Positions 1-13,666 of a stretch of 64,000 nucleotides of DNA are shown here, piece after piece (positions within the stretch are counted from its first letter, which is position 1; the number at the start of each line of letters is the position of its first letter). The notes beneath the pieces are model-generated. The model made no database searches. It was not told the origin of the DNA and saw only the letters and a program-made list of their open reading frames with translations. Position numbers and translations under genes: made by a program. The stretch is from contig NW_027195387.1 of NCBI RefSeq assembly GCF_038502225.1, positions 124,001 through 188,000 on the forward strand, read 5' to 3'. This DNA comes from Cherax quadricarinatus. Lineage: Eukaryota > Arthropoda > Malacostraca > Decapoda > Parastacidae.

Positions 1-530
1 CCCTTTTGTCAGGAAAGTTGTCATATATGACACGACAAACAATACTTATAGATGTCCGAAGACATCCCAAGACAGAAGTACAAGTCCGTTATCTTCATAT
101 AGGTCTTCCTATGTGAAAAATGGCCAGAGACTGGCAGATCATGAGAAATCTTCAAAATAGTCTCACAGCAATTCTTAGAAGTTACTAACAGATTTCTTCC
201 CACGTCATTAGGATTTTTTGCTGACACTGTATTCTTGAATAGAAGACTATATACAAATTTATAAGAAAATTTCTTTCTTTGCATCACGTTGTCTGTTAAC
301 GCTAACTTCCGGGTTTCCTCTATGGAAGGACAAGTCTTTTGAAGACCCTCTAAATCTATGTGAGAAAGCTCAATAAGTATTACTTTGAAAAAAAACAACG
401 GATGTATAGGTTTTACCTTAGACTGTGCTCTGGTAAGGACGTTAACTGTGTCCTGTTGTTGAACGGATTCTGTTGCTATTGACACTTGGTAAGTTTCTGT
501 GCCTTCTGGTGTTGATAACTGACTTTCCAA
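1..530 (-). pseudogene. Ty3/gypsy-like retrotransposon pol relic (integrase zinc-binding region)
   Basis: The minus-strand frame 530-21 (169 residues) reads like the pol segment between RNase H and integrase of a Ty3/gypsy retrotransposon. The N-terminal half has an acidic/Ser-Thr linker with NVLTRAQ. The C-terminal half has the integrase H2C2 zinc-finger layout: HDLPVSGHFSHRKT (about residues 129-142), then about 25 residues on, CLSCHI. Integrase joins element DNA to host DNA; this domain precedes its catalytic core, which would lie to the left of the window. The frame stops directly after the finger's last visible residues, and a second in-frame stop follows within a few codons, so the copy is dead. 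The family call rests on motif spacing. A BEL or retroviral relative is less likely. Confidence 0.7.
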
Positions 531-584
531 TAGAAAGAACAGAAGAAGAGTTTAGGCTACTGCTAGAATTAACACATTGTTGTT

Positions 585-795
585 ATCATTATTACTAGAA
601 CTACCGTCATTACTACTACTATCATTAATATTATTACTACCATTATCATTACTACTACTACTACTATCATGAACATTACTACCATTATCATTACTACTAC
701 TACTATAATCATTACTAATACTATCAACATTGCTGCTACAACTATTATCATTACAACTGATCCTATTATCATTACTACTACTACTACTGCTAATG
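585..795. repeat. Compound trinucleotide microsatellite (TAC/CAT/TAT-rich)
   Basis: Runs of tac, cat and tta triplets with interruptions. The frames here give Asn/Ser-rich or Val/Ile-rich artefacts and are not genes. Confidence 0.9.
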
Positions 796-929
796 TAATA
801 AGTCTGTCTGATAATATCCACCAGGAATCACATTGTTTCCCAACAATTTCTATATAAAAATTCTCTCCAAATCTTGCACTCACATTCATCATGTTTAGTT
901 AATTGTTTTGTAGAGGAAACTGTCATGAC

Positions 930-2213
930 TGGTAACACCTTACTGACAGTTACTGAGGTGTTACATAACTGGTAACACCTTACTGACAGTTACTGAGGTG
1001 TTACATAACTGGTAACACCTTACTGACAGTCACTGAGGTGTTACATAACTGGTAACACCTTACTGACAGTTACTGAGGTGTTACATAACTGGTAACACCT
1101 TACTGACAGTTACTGAGGTGTTACATAACTGGTAACACCTTACTGACAGTCACTAAGGTGTTACATAACTGGTAACACCTTACTGACAGTTACTGAGGTG
1201 TTACATAACTGGTAACACTTTACTGACAGTTACTGAGGTGTTACATAACTGGTAACACCTTACTGACAGTCACTCCGGTGTTACATAATTTGTAACACAT
1301 TACTGACAGTCACTCAGGTGTTACATAACTGGTAACACCTTACTGACAGTCACTCCGGTGTTACATAACTGGTAACACCTTACTGACAGTCACTCCGGTG
1401 TACATAACTGGTAACACCTTACTGACAGTCACTCCGGTGTTACATAACTGGTAACACCTTACTGACAGTCACTGAGGTGTTACATAACTAGTAACACCTT
1501 ACTGACAATCACTGAAGTGTTACATAACTGGTAACACCTTACTGACAGTCACTGAGGTGTTACATAACTGGTAACACCTTACTGACAATCACTGAAGTGT
1601 TACATAATTGGTGACACCTTAATGACATTCACTGAGGTGTAACGTAACTGGTAACACCTTACTGACAGTCACTGAGGTGTTACATAACTAGTAACACCTT
1701 ACTGACAATGAGGTGTTACATAACTAGTAACACCTTACTGACAGTCACTGAGGTGTTATATAACTGGTAACACCTTACTGACAGTCATTGAGGTGTTACA
1801 TAACTGGTAACACCTTACTGACAGTCACTGAGGTGTTACATAACTGGTAACACCTTACTGACAGTCATTGAGGTGTTACATAACTGGTAACACCTTACTG
1901 ACAGTCACTGAAGTGTTACATAACTAGTAACACCTGACAGTCACTCAGGTGTTACATAACTAGTAACACCTGACAATCACTCAGGTGTTACATAACTGGT
2001 AACACCTTACTGACAATCACTCAGGTGTTACATAACTAGTAACACCTGACAGTCACTCAGGTGTTACATAACTAGTAACACCTGACAGTCACTCAGGTGT
2101 TACATAACTAGTAACACCTGACAGTCACTCAAGTGTTACATAACTAGTAACACCTGACAGTCACTCAGGTGTTACATAACTAGTAACACCTGACAATCAC
2201 TCAGGTGTTACAT
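930..2213. repeat. 40-bp minisatellite, ~32 copies, each unit with a hairpin
   Basis: The unit begins GGTAACACCTTACTGACAGT and has period 40. From about 1930 a 36-bp form appears that lacks the four bases after AACACCT. Each unit boundary contains a perfect 9-bp inverted repeat, AGGTGTTAC and GTAACACCT, separated by 7 bases, so the array is a series of short hairpins. Single-base variants (cactcc, cactgag, actagt) group in neighbouring units, as expected for local unit duplication. Confidence 0.95.
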
Positions 2214-2528
2214 TTACAATAACAGTTATCTGAGAGTTAACAGTTATTCATAAATGGAAGTTTACTACTTTTAATTACTATGAACAGAATAATGTTCAGT
2301 TACGTCTTAAACATCACCTAAACATTAACGTTAAGTATTACTTACAGTATAAACATTAGGACTGAAGAAATAACATTGTGTGCCACAACATTCAAGGTAT
2401 AACACATGTTAACATTTAAACATCTCAATACATTACATCACAGTATTAATTTTACATTCTAACTGACATTCACACATCACAAAACATTAGAACATAACAT
2501 AGTATGTTAGACAGAGTCGTACTGTCCA
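2214..2528. other. AT-rich spacer, nothing recognised
   Basis: AT-rich DNA with many TTAACA/AACATT words. No open frame, tRNA-like or element-like signal seen. Confidence 0.6.
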
Positions 2529-2947
<419 letters not shown>

Positions 2948-3511
2948 ATTACATGCATATTAGTGTAAGAGGCGATGAGCGTGTTTTACACGTGTGTATG
3001 TGTGTGTGCGCGAGCTCACGTGCATAGTTCTGTGTTTGTATACATGATGGTGAATCAAGAAGCTGTGTTTGTGGAAATGCGCAAATGAGCGTAAAAGTAA
3101 GTGTGTGTATGTGTAAGTTTGTTTAGGTACAGATACACGTGAAAACAGTTACACAAATTATTATACATAGTAACATATGTGTAAATTACCCAGGATAACC
3201 CCCAAAAAGTCAGATAAAGTGACTTATTTCTATTGTGTCTCGTCTCGCAAACACATAAGACAAGTAACCAAATAAAACTAAAAAGTTCAACACTTATTAC
3301 AGTTCTGGTGAAGGTGAACACACACATTAACACACAAACACTATTCAACACATAATTAAACATTCATAAACACACTTAAACTGATGATTAAGTACAGAAA
3401 CTTATTTTTAATGTAGATGAACTGTGTAATATAAATAGAACTCCCAAATTTTCACTGAGTGGCCAGACCTTGGTGGGAGAACTGGACGGTAGCTTGGCTG
3501 CGTCTGGCTGA

Positions 3512-3610
3512 CCTACGGTCTAGACTGTCTTGGTGGGTGTAATTACAGGACGCAGTTTCCTGTGTGTCCTCTCCTGTAATTCCACCCACCTGGACAGTCT
3601 CTACCGTAGG
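3512..3610. repeat. Long hairpin, copy 1 (39-bp arms)
   Basis: Arms 3512-3550 and 3572-3610 match at about 34 of 39 positions and enclose a 21-base loop. The outer ends are CCTACGG and CCGTAGG; the inner ends are AATTACAGGA and TCCTGTAATT. The same hairpin recurs at 29933-30028 and 46883-46978. No transposase or terminal duplication was seen, so its class (foldback element, structured RNA, or part of a larger repeat) is open. Confidence 0.9.
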
Positions 3611-3649
3611 CCAGCTGAACAAGACCTCGTTCTCATCTGGCAGGATCAC

Positions 3650-3870
3650 TGGTAGTGGCTGAGCTTACTTCGGGATACATAACCCGGGGAAGGCTGAGAC
3701 TGGAAGATATTCTAAGGGAAGTGAGGAAGGGAAGACATCCGGGGGCCCACGGATGGATTCCTGGACACATGAACCTGGGAAAGGCGAGGATACCTTGGGG
3801 AAGTGGGAAAGGGAGAATATCTGAAGGCGGACAGATGGACTCCTGAACACATGGACCTGGGGAAAGCTTC
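3650..3870 (-). repeat. Diverged GC-rich minisatellite remnants
   Basis: Two to three diverged units on the minus strand with the CTTCCC...CACTTCCC pattern and a TCCAGGA(A/G)TCCATC core. The same unit is diverged at 29561-29880 and expanded to a ~5-kb array at 41.7-46.65 kb. Confidence 0.8.
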
Positions 3871-4617
3871 AGAAACACAGTAAGTGGGTGGGTGGATCTT
3901 AAAGACGAACCACTGGCCTCCACGTGGCAAGGTCTGGTAACTCAGAGATAACTCTGAGGCTGACAGTGGTCGCAATAATGACAATTTCGATTTCTTATAA
4001 ACTGACATTTACATTTTGGGTGGCTTTAAATTTACCTGAATCAAGGAAGCAGATTTTACCAATTTTCTGATAACAAATGGATGTTCTCTCACACACGTCA
4101 CTCCATAAGTTATGCTTTGGGCTCGACCTGGTTTGTCAGTATATTAAAACATATAATTTAATGGAATCAGTATAAGATCAGATCTTTGGCAGTGATTTTC
4201 TTCTATCGAAGTTCAGTGTTCACATCTCTGTGTTTCTAATTATAGTGAATTTTTCTAGTGTTGCCTTTCCACTTGTCATCAACGACAAGGTGACCACAGC
4301 TTGACTGGAGGTAGTAGACCTAAGATAACATTATGACTGTCATCCAAGATGACAATAATTAACAGACCCACTCGATGCTTTAAGAAAAATGTGATATAAA
4401 GATATGAGGAGCCTATGAGTAACCATGTAGAAAAATGTGAAGGATCCTTGAATAAAATTGTAGCAAGTTAACCTATCAGTTACTTGATCTAGGACAAGAT
4501 TTTCGTAAGCCAGCAACTAATTCAAGATAGATTTTTCTTTAGAAAATCAAGACGGCTGGTAAAGAACACGTACTGAACAGACTGATATGGGTTAGAACAA
4601 TTAATGAAAAAGTTGAT

Positions 4618-4621
<4 letters not shown>
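3871..4621. other. Spacer without recognisable gene
   Basis: Mixed-composition DNA. The only structure seen is a degenerate direct duplication flanking the (GA)n tract: AACACGTACTGAACA at about 4566 and AACATGTACTGAACA at about 4696. Confidence 0.6.

Positions 4622-4695
<74 letters not shown>
4622..4695. repeat. (GA)n microsatellite
   Basis: An uninterrupted GA run of about 74 bp. The Arg-Glu and Leu-Ser frames across it are artefacts. Confidence 0.97.
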
Positions 4696-4697
<2 letters not shown>

Positions 4698-4806
4698 ATG
4701 TACTGAACACTTTGATCTGGAATAGAACATTCATCCAACATTCACATAAAACGCTAAATATTGTTCACACCAGTATAGACACATATGAGTCCTGCTTCAC
4801 AAAATG

Positions 4807-5046
4807 TGGATGGTTGTTAGTGGATGTTTGGTAGTGGATGGAGGGTATTGGATGGTTGGTAGTGGATGGTTGGTAGTGGATGGTTGGTAGTGGATGGTTG
4901 GTGGTGGATGGTTGGTGGTGGATGGTTGGTGGTGGATGGTTGGTAGTGGATGGTTGGTAGTGGATGGTTGGTAGTGGATGGTTGGTAGTGGATGGTTGGT
5001 AGTGGATGGTTGGTAGTGGATGGTTGGTAGTGGATGGTTGGTAGTG
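4807..5046. repeat. 14-bp minisatellite (TGGATGGTTGGTAG), ~17 copies
   Basis: The period is 14, with a/g variation at one position (tagtgg versus ggtgg). The frames on the minus strand (Pro-Thr-Ile-His type) come from the repeat. Confidence 0.95.
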
Positions 5047-5097
5047 AGTTGTGGTAAGAGACGGCTGATGATAAGTTGTGATGCGCATATTTTGTCT

Positions 5098-5862
5098 TTA
5101 CCATCACTTCACTGATCATAATTCTGACACACACTTTACCATCACTTCACTGATCATAATTCTGACACACACTTTACCATCACTTCACTGATCATAATTC
5201 TGACACACACTTTACCATCACTTCACTGATCATAATTCTGACACACACTTTACCATCACTTCACTGATCATAATTCTGACACACACTTTACCATCACTTC
5301 ACTGATCATAATTCTGACACACACTTTACCATCACTTCACTGATCATAATTCTGACACACACTTTACCATCACTTCACTGATCATAATTCTGACACACAC
5401 TTTACCATCACTTCACTGATCATAATTCTGACACACACTTTACCATCACTTCACTGATCATAATTCTGACACACACTTTACCATCACTTCACTGATCATA
5501 ATTCTGACACACACTTTACCATCACTTCACTGATCATAATTCTGACACACACTTTACCATCACTTCACTGATCATAATTCTGACACACACTTTACCATCA
5601 CTTCACTGATCATAATTCTGACACACACTTTACCATCACTTCACTGATCATAATTCTGACACACACTTTACCATCACTTCACTGATCATAATTCTGACAC
5701 ACACTTTACCATCACTTCACTGATCATAATTCTGACACACACTTTACCATCACTTCACTGATCATAATTCTGACACACACTTTACCATCACTTCACTGAT
5801 CATAATTCTGACACACACTTTACCATCACTTCACTGATCATAATTCTGACACACACTTTACC
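5098..5862. repeat. Unit A array 1: 38-bp minisatellite, ~20 identical copies
   Basis: The unit starts TTACCATCACTTCACTGATC, period 38, with almost no variation. Both flanks match a single-copy version at about 30736-30790 on the opposite strand, where the same sequence occurs once. The array is therefore a lineage-specific expansion at a position that is single-copy in the paralogue. Confidence 0.95.
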
Positions 5863-6227
5863 TGGTCTGGTCAACATTATTATTCCATTATAATTATTAC
5901 ATTCTTTAAAGTTTTTCCTCTTTTCTTCTTTTATAAACATTATGAACAAAATCATGAACTATCCCAACACTTTATTACAACTGTGTCACACACTCCAGTC
6001 TTAATACATTCTAAATTTCACACTGACTGACTGACTCTCTTGGCATCAGAGTCAGCCAAGCCGACAGCAGAGGCTGACAGCAGAGTCAGCCAAGCCGACA
6101 GCAGAGGCTGACAGCAGAGTCAGCCGTCTGACAGCTGTACCACAGAACTGTGTTCTTCTTTATTGTGAATTATTATGTAGTTCATACAAGTTTTCTTCTG
6201 ATGTTTACTTTTCACTTTGGTCTACAC
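5863..6227. repeat. Unit A conserved inter-array segment 1
   Basis: It aligns in inverted orientation with 30470-30740 (TTATTCCATT, ACACTCCAGTCTTAAT, the GTCAGCC/GACAGC-rich block). Its right end (6167-6225, TTATGTAGTTCATA...) aligns directly with 31177-31235. It contains a ~35-bp local duplication of GAGTCAGCCAAGCCGACAGC (6051-6123). No coding potential. Confidence 0.85.
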
Positions 6228-9200
6228 ATAAACATCACTACAAACACCATGCTACCAACATAAACATCACTACAAACACCATGCTACCAACATAAACATC
6301 ACAACAAACACCATGCTACCAACATAAACATCACTACAAACACCATGCTACCAACATAAACATCACTACAAACACCATGCTACCAACATAAACATCACTA
6401 CAAACACCATGCTACCAACATAAACATCACTACAAACACCATGCTACCAACATAAACATCACTACAAACACCATGCTACCAACATAAACATCACTACAAA
6501 CACCATGCTACCAACATAAACATCACTACAAACACCATGCTACCAACATAAACATCACTACAAACACCATGCTACCAACATAAACATCACTACAAACACC
6601 ATGCTACCAACATAAACATCACTACAAACACCATGCTACCAACATAAACATCACAACAAACACCATGCTACCAACATAAACATCACTACAAACACCATGC
6701 TACCAACATAAACATCACAACAAACACCATGCTACCAACATAAACATCACAACAAACACCATGCTACCAACATAAACATCACTACAAACACCATGCTACC
6801 AACATAAACATCACTACAAACACCATGCTACCAACATAAACATCACTACAAACACCATGCTACCAACATAAACATCACTACAAACACCATGCTACCAACA
6901 TAAACATCACTACAAACACCATGCTACCAACATAAACATCACAACAAACACCATGCTACCAACATAAACATCACAACAAACACCATGCTACCAACATAAA
7001 CATCACAACAAACACCATGCTACCAACATAAACATCACTACAAACACCATGCTACCAACATAAACATCACTACAAGCACCATGCTACCAACATAAACATC
7101 AAAACACCATGCTACCAACATAAACATCACAACAAACACCATGCTACCAACATAAACATCACTACAAACACCATGCTACCAACATAAACATCACAACAAA
7201 CACCATGCTACCAACATAAACATCACTACAAACACCATGCTACCAACATAAACATCACATAAACAAACACATGCTACCAACATAAACATCACTACAAACA
7301 CCATGCTACCAACATAAACATCACTACAAACACCATGCTACCAACATAAACCTCACTACAAACACCATGCTACCAACATAAACATCACTACAAACACCAT
7401 GCTACCAACATAAACATCACTACAAACACCATGCTACCAACATAAACATCACTACAAACACCATGCTACCAACATAAACATCACTACAAACACCATGCTA
7501 CCAACATAAACATCACAACAAACACCATGCTACCAACATAAACATCACTACAAACACCATGCTACCAACATAAACATCACTACAAACACCATGCTACCAA
7601 CATAAACATCACTACAAACACCATGCTACCAACATAAACATCACTACAAACACCATGCTACCAACATAAACATCACAACAAACACCATGCTACCAACATA
7701 AACATCACTACAAACACCATGCTACCAACATAAACATCACTACAAACACCATGCTACCAACATAAACATCACTACAAACACCATGCTACCAACATAAACA
7801 TCACTACAAACACCATGCTACCAACATAAACATCACTACAAACACCATGCTACCAACATAAACATCACAACAAACACCATGCTACCAACATAAACATCAC
7901 AACAAACACCATGCTACCAACATAAACATCACTACAAACACCATGCTACCAACATAAACATCACTACAAACACCATGCTACCAACATAAACATCACTACA
8001 AACACCATGCTACCAACATAAACATCACAACAAACACCATGCTACCAACATAAACATCACAACAAACACCATGCTACCAACATAAACATCACAACAAACA
8101 CCATGCTACCAACATAAACATCACTACAAACACCATGCTACCAACATAAACATCACTACAAACACCATGCTACCAACATAAACATCACTACAAACACCAT
8201 GCTACCAACATAAACATCACTACAAACACCATGCTACCAACATAAACATCACTACAAACACCATGCTACCAACATAAACATCACAACAAACACCATGCTA
8301 CCAACATAAACATCACTACAAACACCATGCTACCAACATAAACATCACTACAAACACCATGCTACCAACATAAACATCACTACAAACACCATGCTACCAA
8401 CATAAACATCACAACAAACACCATGCTACCAACATAAACATCACTACAAACACCATGCTACCAACATAAACATCACTACAAACACCATGCTACCAACATA
8501 AACATCACTACAAACACCATGCTACCAACATAAACATCACTACAAACACCATGCTACCAACATAAACATCACAACAAACACCATGCTACCAACATAAACA
8601 TCACAACAAACACCATGCTACCAACATAAACATCACTACAAACACCATGCTACCAACATAAACATCACAACAAACACCATGCTACCAACATAAACATCAC
8701 TACAAACACCATGCTACCAACATAAACATCACTACAAACACCATGCTACCAACATAAACATCACTACAAACACCATGCTACCAACATAAACATCACTACA
8801 AACACCATGCTACCAACATAAACATCACTACAAACACCATGCTACCAACATAAACATCACTACAAACACCATGCTACCAACATAAACATCACTACAAACA
8901 CCATGCTACCAACATAAACATCACAACAAACACCATGCTACCAACATAAACATCACTACAAACACCATGCTACCAACATAAACATCACTACAAACACCAT
9001 GCTACCAACATAAACATCACAACAAACACCATGCTACCAACATAAACATCACAACAAACACCATGCTACCAACATAAACATCACTACAAACACCATGCTA
9101 CCAACATAAACATCACTACAAACACCATGCTACCAACATAAACATCACTACAAACACCATGCTACCAACATAAACATCACAACAAACACCATGCTACCAA

Positions 9201-12200
9201 CATAAACATCACAACAAACACCATGCTACCAACATAAACATCACTACAAACACCATGCTACCAACATAAACATCACTACAAACACCATGCTACCAACATA
9301 AACATCACTACAAACACCATGCTACCAACATAAACATCACAAACACCATGCTACCAACATAAACATCACAACAAACATCAACATAAACATCACAACAAAC
9401 ACCATGCTACCAACATAAACATCACTACAAACACCATGCTACCAACATAAACATCACTACAAACACCATGCTACCAACATAAACATCACTACAAACACCA
9501 TGCTACCAACATAAACATCACTACAAACACCATGCTACCAACATAAACATCACTACAAACACCATGCTACCAACATAAACATCACTACAAACACCATGCT
9601 ACCAACATAAACATCACTACAAACACCATGCTACCAACATAAACATCACAACAAACACCATGCTACCAACATAAACATCACAACAAACACCATGCTACCA
9701 ACATAAACATCACTACAAACACCATGCTACCAACATAAACATCACTACAAACACCATGCTACCAACATAAACATCACTACAAACACCATGCTACCAACAT
9801 AAACATCACTACAAACACCATGCTACCAACATAAACATCACAACAAACACCATGCTACCAACATAAACATCACTACAAACACCATGCTACCAACATAAAC
9901 ATCACTACAAACACCATGCTACCAACATAAACATCACTACAAACACCATGCTACCAACATAAACATCACTACAAACACCATGCTACCAACATAAACATCA
10001 CAACAAACACCATGCTACCAACATAAACATCACTACAAACACCATGCTACCAACATAAACATCACTACAAACACCATGCTACCAACATAAACATCACTAC
10101 AAACACCATGCTACCAACATAAACATCACAACAAACACCATGCTACCAACATAAACATCACTACAAACACCATGCTACCAACATAAACATCACTACAAAC
10201 ACCATGCTACCAACATAAACATCACTACAAACACCATGCTACCAACATAAACATCACTACAAACACCATGCTACCAACATAAACATCACTACAAACAAAC
10301 ATCACTACAAACACCATGCTACCAACATAAACATCACTACAAACACCATGCTACCGACATAAACATCACTACAAACACCATGCTACCAACATAAACATAC
10401 CATGCTACAACATAAACATCACTACAAACACCATGCTACCAACATAAACATCACTACAAACACCATGCTACCAACCATAAACATCACAACAAACACCAAC
10501 ATAAACATCACTACAAACACCATGCTAAACATCACAACAAACACCATGCTACCAACATAAACATCACACTACAAACACCATGCTACATCACAACACACAT
10601 GCTAAACATAAACACACTACAAACACCATGCTACAACATAAACATCATACAAAACATCACTACAAACACCATGCTACCAACATAAACATCACTACAAACA
10701 CCATGCTACCAACATAAACATCACTACAAACACCATGCTACCAACATAAACATCACTACAAACACCATGCTACCAACATAAACATCACTACAAACACCAT
10801 GCTACCAACATAAACATCACTACAAACACCATGCTACCAACATAAACATCACTACAAACACCATGCTACCAACATAAACATCACTACAAACACCATGCTA
10901 CCAACATAAACATCACTACAAACACCATGCTACCAACATAAACATCACTACAAACACCATGCTACCAACATAAACATCACTACAAACACCATGCTACCAA
11001 CATAAACATCACTACAAACACCATGCTACCAACATAAACATCACTACAAACACCATGCTACCAACATAAACATCACTACAAACACCATGCTACCAACATA
11101 AACATCACTACAAACACCATGCTACCAACATAAACATCACAACAAACACCATGCTACCAACATAAACATCACTACAAACACCATGCTACCAACATAAACA
11201 TCACTACAAACACCATGCTACCAACATAAACATCACTACAAACACCATGCTACCAACATAAACATCACTACAAACACCATGCTACCAACATAAACATCAC
11301 TACAAACACCATGCTACCAACATAAACATCACTACAAACACCATGCTACCAACATAAACATCACAACAAACACCATGCTACCAACATAAACATCACTACA
11401 AACACCATGCTACCAACATAAACATCACTACAAACACCATGCTACCAACATAAACATCACAACAAACACCATGCTACCAACATAAACATCACTACAAACA
11501 CCATGCTACCAACATAAACATCACTACAAACACCATGCTACCAACATAAACATCACTACAAACACCATGCTACCAACATAAACATCACAAACACCATGCT
11601 ACCAACATAAACATCACTACAAACACCATGCTACCAACATAAACATCACTACAAACACCATGCTACCAACATAAACATCACTACAAACACCATGCTACCA
11701 ACATAAACATCACTACAAACACCATGCTACCAACATAAACATCACTACAAACACCATGCTACCAACATAAACATCACTACAAACACCATGCTACCAACAT
11801 AAACATCACAACAAACACCATGCTACCAACATAAACATCACTACAAACACCATGCTACCAACATAAACATCACAACAAACACCATGCTACCAACATAAAC
11901 ATCACTACAAACACCATGCTACCAACATAAACATCACTACAAACACCATGCTACCAACATAAACATCACTACAAACACCATGCTACCAACATAAACATCA
12001 CAACAAACACCATGCTACCAACATAAACATCACAACAAACACCATGCTACCAACATAAACATCACTACAAACACCATGCTACCAACATAAACATCACTAC
12101 AAACACCATGCTACCAACATAAACATCACTACAAACACCATGCTACCAACATAAACATCACTACAAACACCATGCTACCAACATAAACATCACTACAAAC

Positions 12201-13311
12201 ACCATGCTACCAACATAAACATCACAACAAACACCATGCTACCAACATAAACATCACAACAAACACCATGCTACCAACATAAACATCACAACAAACACCA
12301 TGCTACCAACATAAACATCACTACAAACACCATGCTACCAACATAAACATCACAACAAACACCATGCTACCAACATAAACATCACTACAAACACCATGCT
12401 ACCAACATAAACATCACTACAAACACCATGCTACCAACATAAACATCACAACAAACACCATGCTACCAACATAAACATCACTACAAACACCATGCTACCA
12501 ACATAAACATCACTACAAACACCATGCTACCAACATAAACATCACTACAAACACCATGCTACCAACATAAACATCACTACAAACACCATGCTACCAACAT
12601 AAACATCACTACAAACACCATGCTACCAACATAAACATCACTACAAACACCATGCTACCAACATAAACATCACTACAAACACCATGCTACCAACATAAAC
12701 ATCACTACAAACACCATGCTACCAACATAAACATCACTACAAACACCATGCTACCAACATAAACATCACTACAAACACCATGCTACCAACATAAACATCA
12801 CTACAAACACCATGCTACCAACATAAACATCACTACAAACACCATGCTACCAACATAAACATCACTACAAACACCATGCTACCAACATAAACATCACAAC
12901 AAACACCATGCTACCAACATAAACATCACTACAAACACCATGCTACCAACATAAACATCACTACAAACACCATGCTACCAACATAAACATCACTACAAAC
13001 ACCATGCTACCAACATAAACATCACTACAAACACCATGCTACCAACATAAACATCACAACAAACACCATGCTACCAACATAAACATCACTACAAACACCA
13101 TGCTACCAACATAAACATCACTACAAACACCATGCTACCAACATAAACATCACTACAAACACCATGCTACCAACATAAACATCACTACAAACACCATGCT
13201 ACCAACATAAACATCACAACAAACACCATGCTACCAACATAAACATCACTACAAACACCATGCTACCAACATAAACATCACAACAAACACCATGCTACCA
13301 ACATAAACATA
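6228..13311. repeat. Unit A array 2: 32-bp minisatellite, ~221 copies (7.1 kb)
   Basis: The unit begins ATAAACATCACTACAAACAC, period 32. The main variant is a T/A switch (cactac versus cacaac) spread irregularly over the array. A disordered zone with shortened and spliced units lies at about 10280-10660. The paralogous position in unit B (about 31228-31260) has just one diverged copy before the shared flank CATATCTACACTCTCCCACA. The array has stops in all frames. Confidence 0.97.
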
Positions 13312-13666
13312 TCTACACTCTCCCACACCATTGCATAAATTAAACAATAATATACAACAATGTAAGAAACTTAAGAAAATTATTAATTATATAATTTAAA
13401 TTGTCTTAAGACAACTGAATGAGGGTTACAATATTTGGATGAAATATTTTGGGAAAGGATGTAAATATGAGAGACTTGTGTTTAAGACAGAGAAGATATT
13501 CTTATAAATCATCTTAATGAACACTTTGTTTAAGTAGAATAAATTCATTAATGACATAAAAACATTCACCATCACAGATGCAAAACAAAAACTTTCGGTG
13601 ATGAACATAAAAACTGTCAACTTGGATGATTCCATCTCTTGACAATAAGAATTTTGGTGGTGGTTG
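13312..13666. repeat. Unit A conserved inter-array segment 2
   Basis: It aligns directly with about 31303-31725: ATATCTACACTCTCCCACA, then AAAATATTCACC, then AACTGTCAACTTGGATGATT immediately before the next array. No gene seen. Confidence 0.85.

Noticed and set aside
3452..4008. Overlapping frames near 3.5-4.0 kb as genes
   Set aside because: The region is a repeated hairpin/minisatellite segment; the frames differ among its three copies.
5098..13311. CRISPR-like regular repetition
   Set aside because: No spacers: the units are contiguous direct repeats, and the sequence context is eukaryotic.
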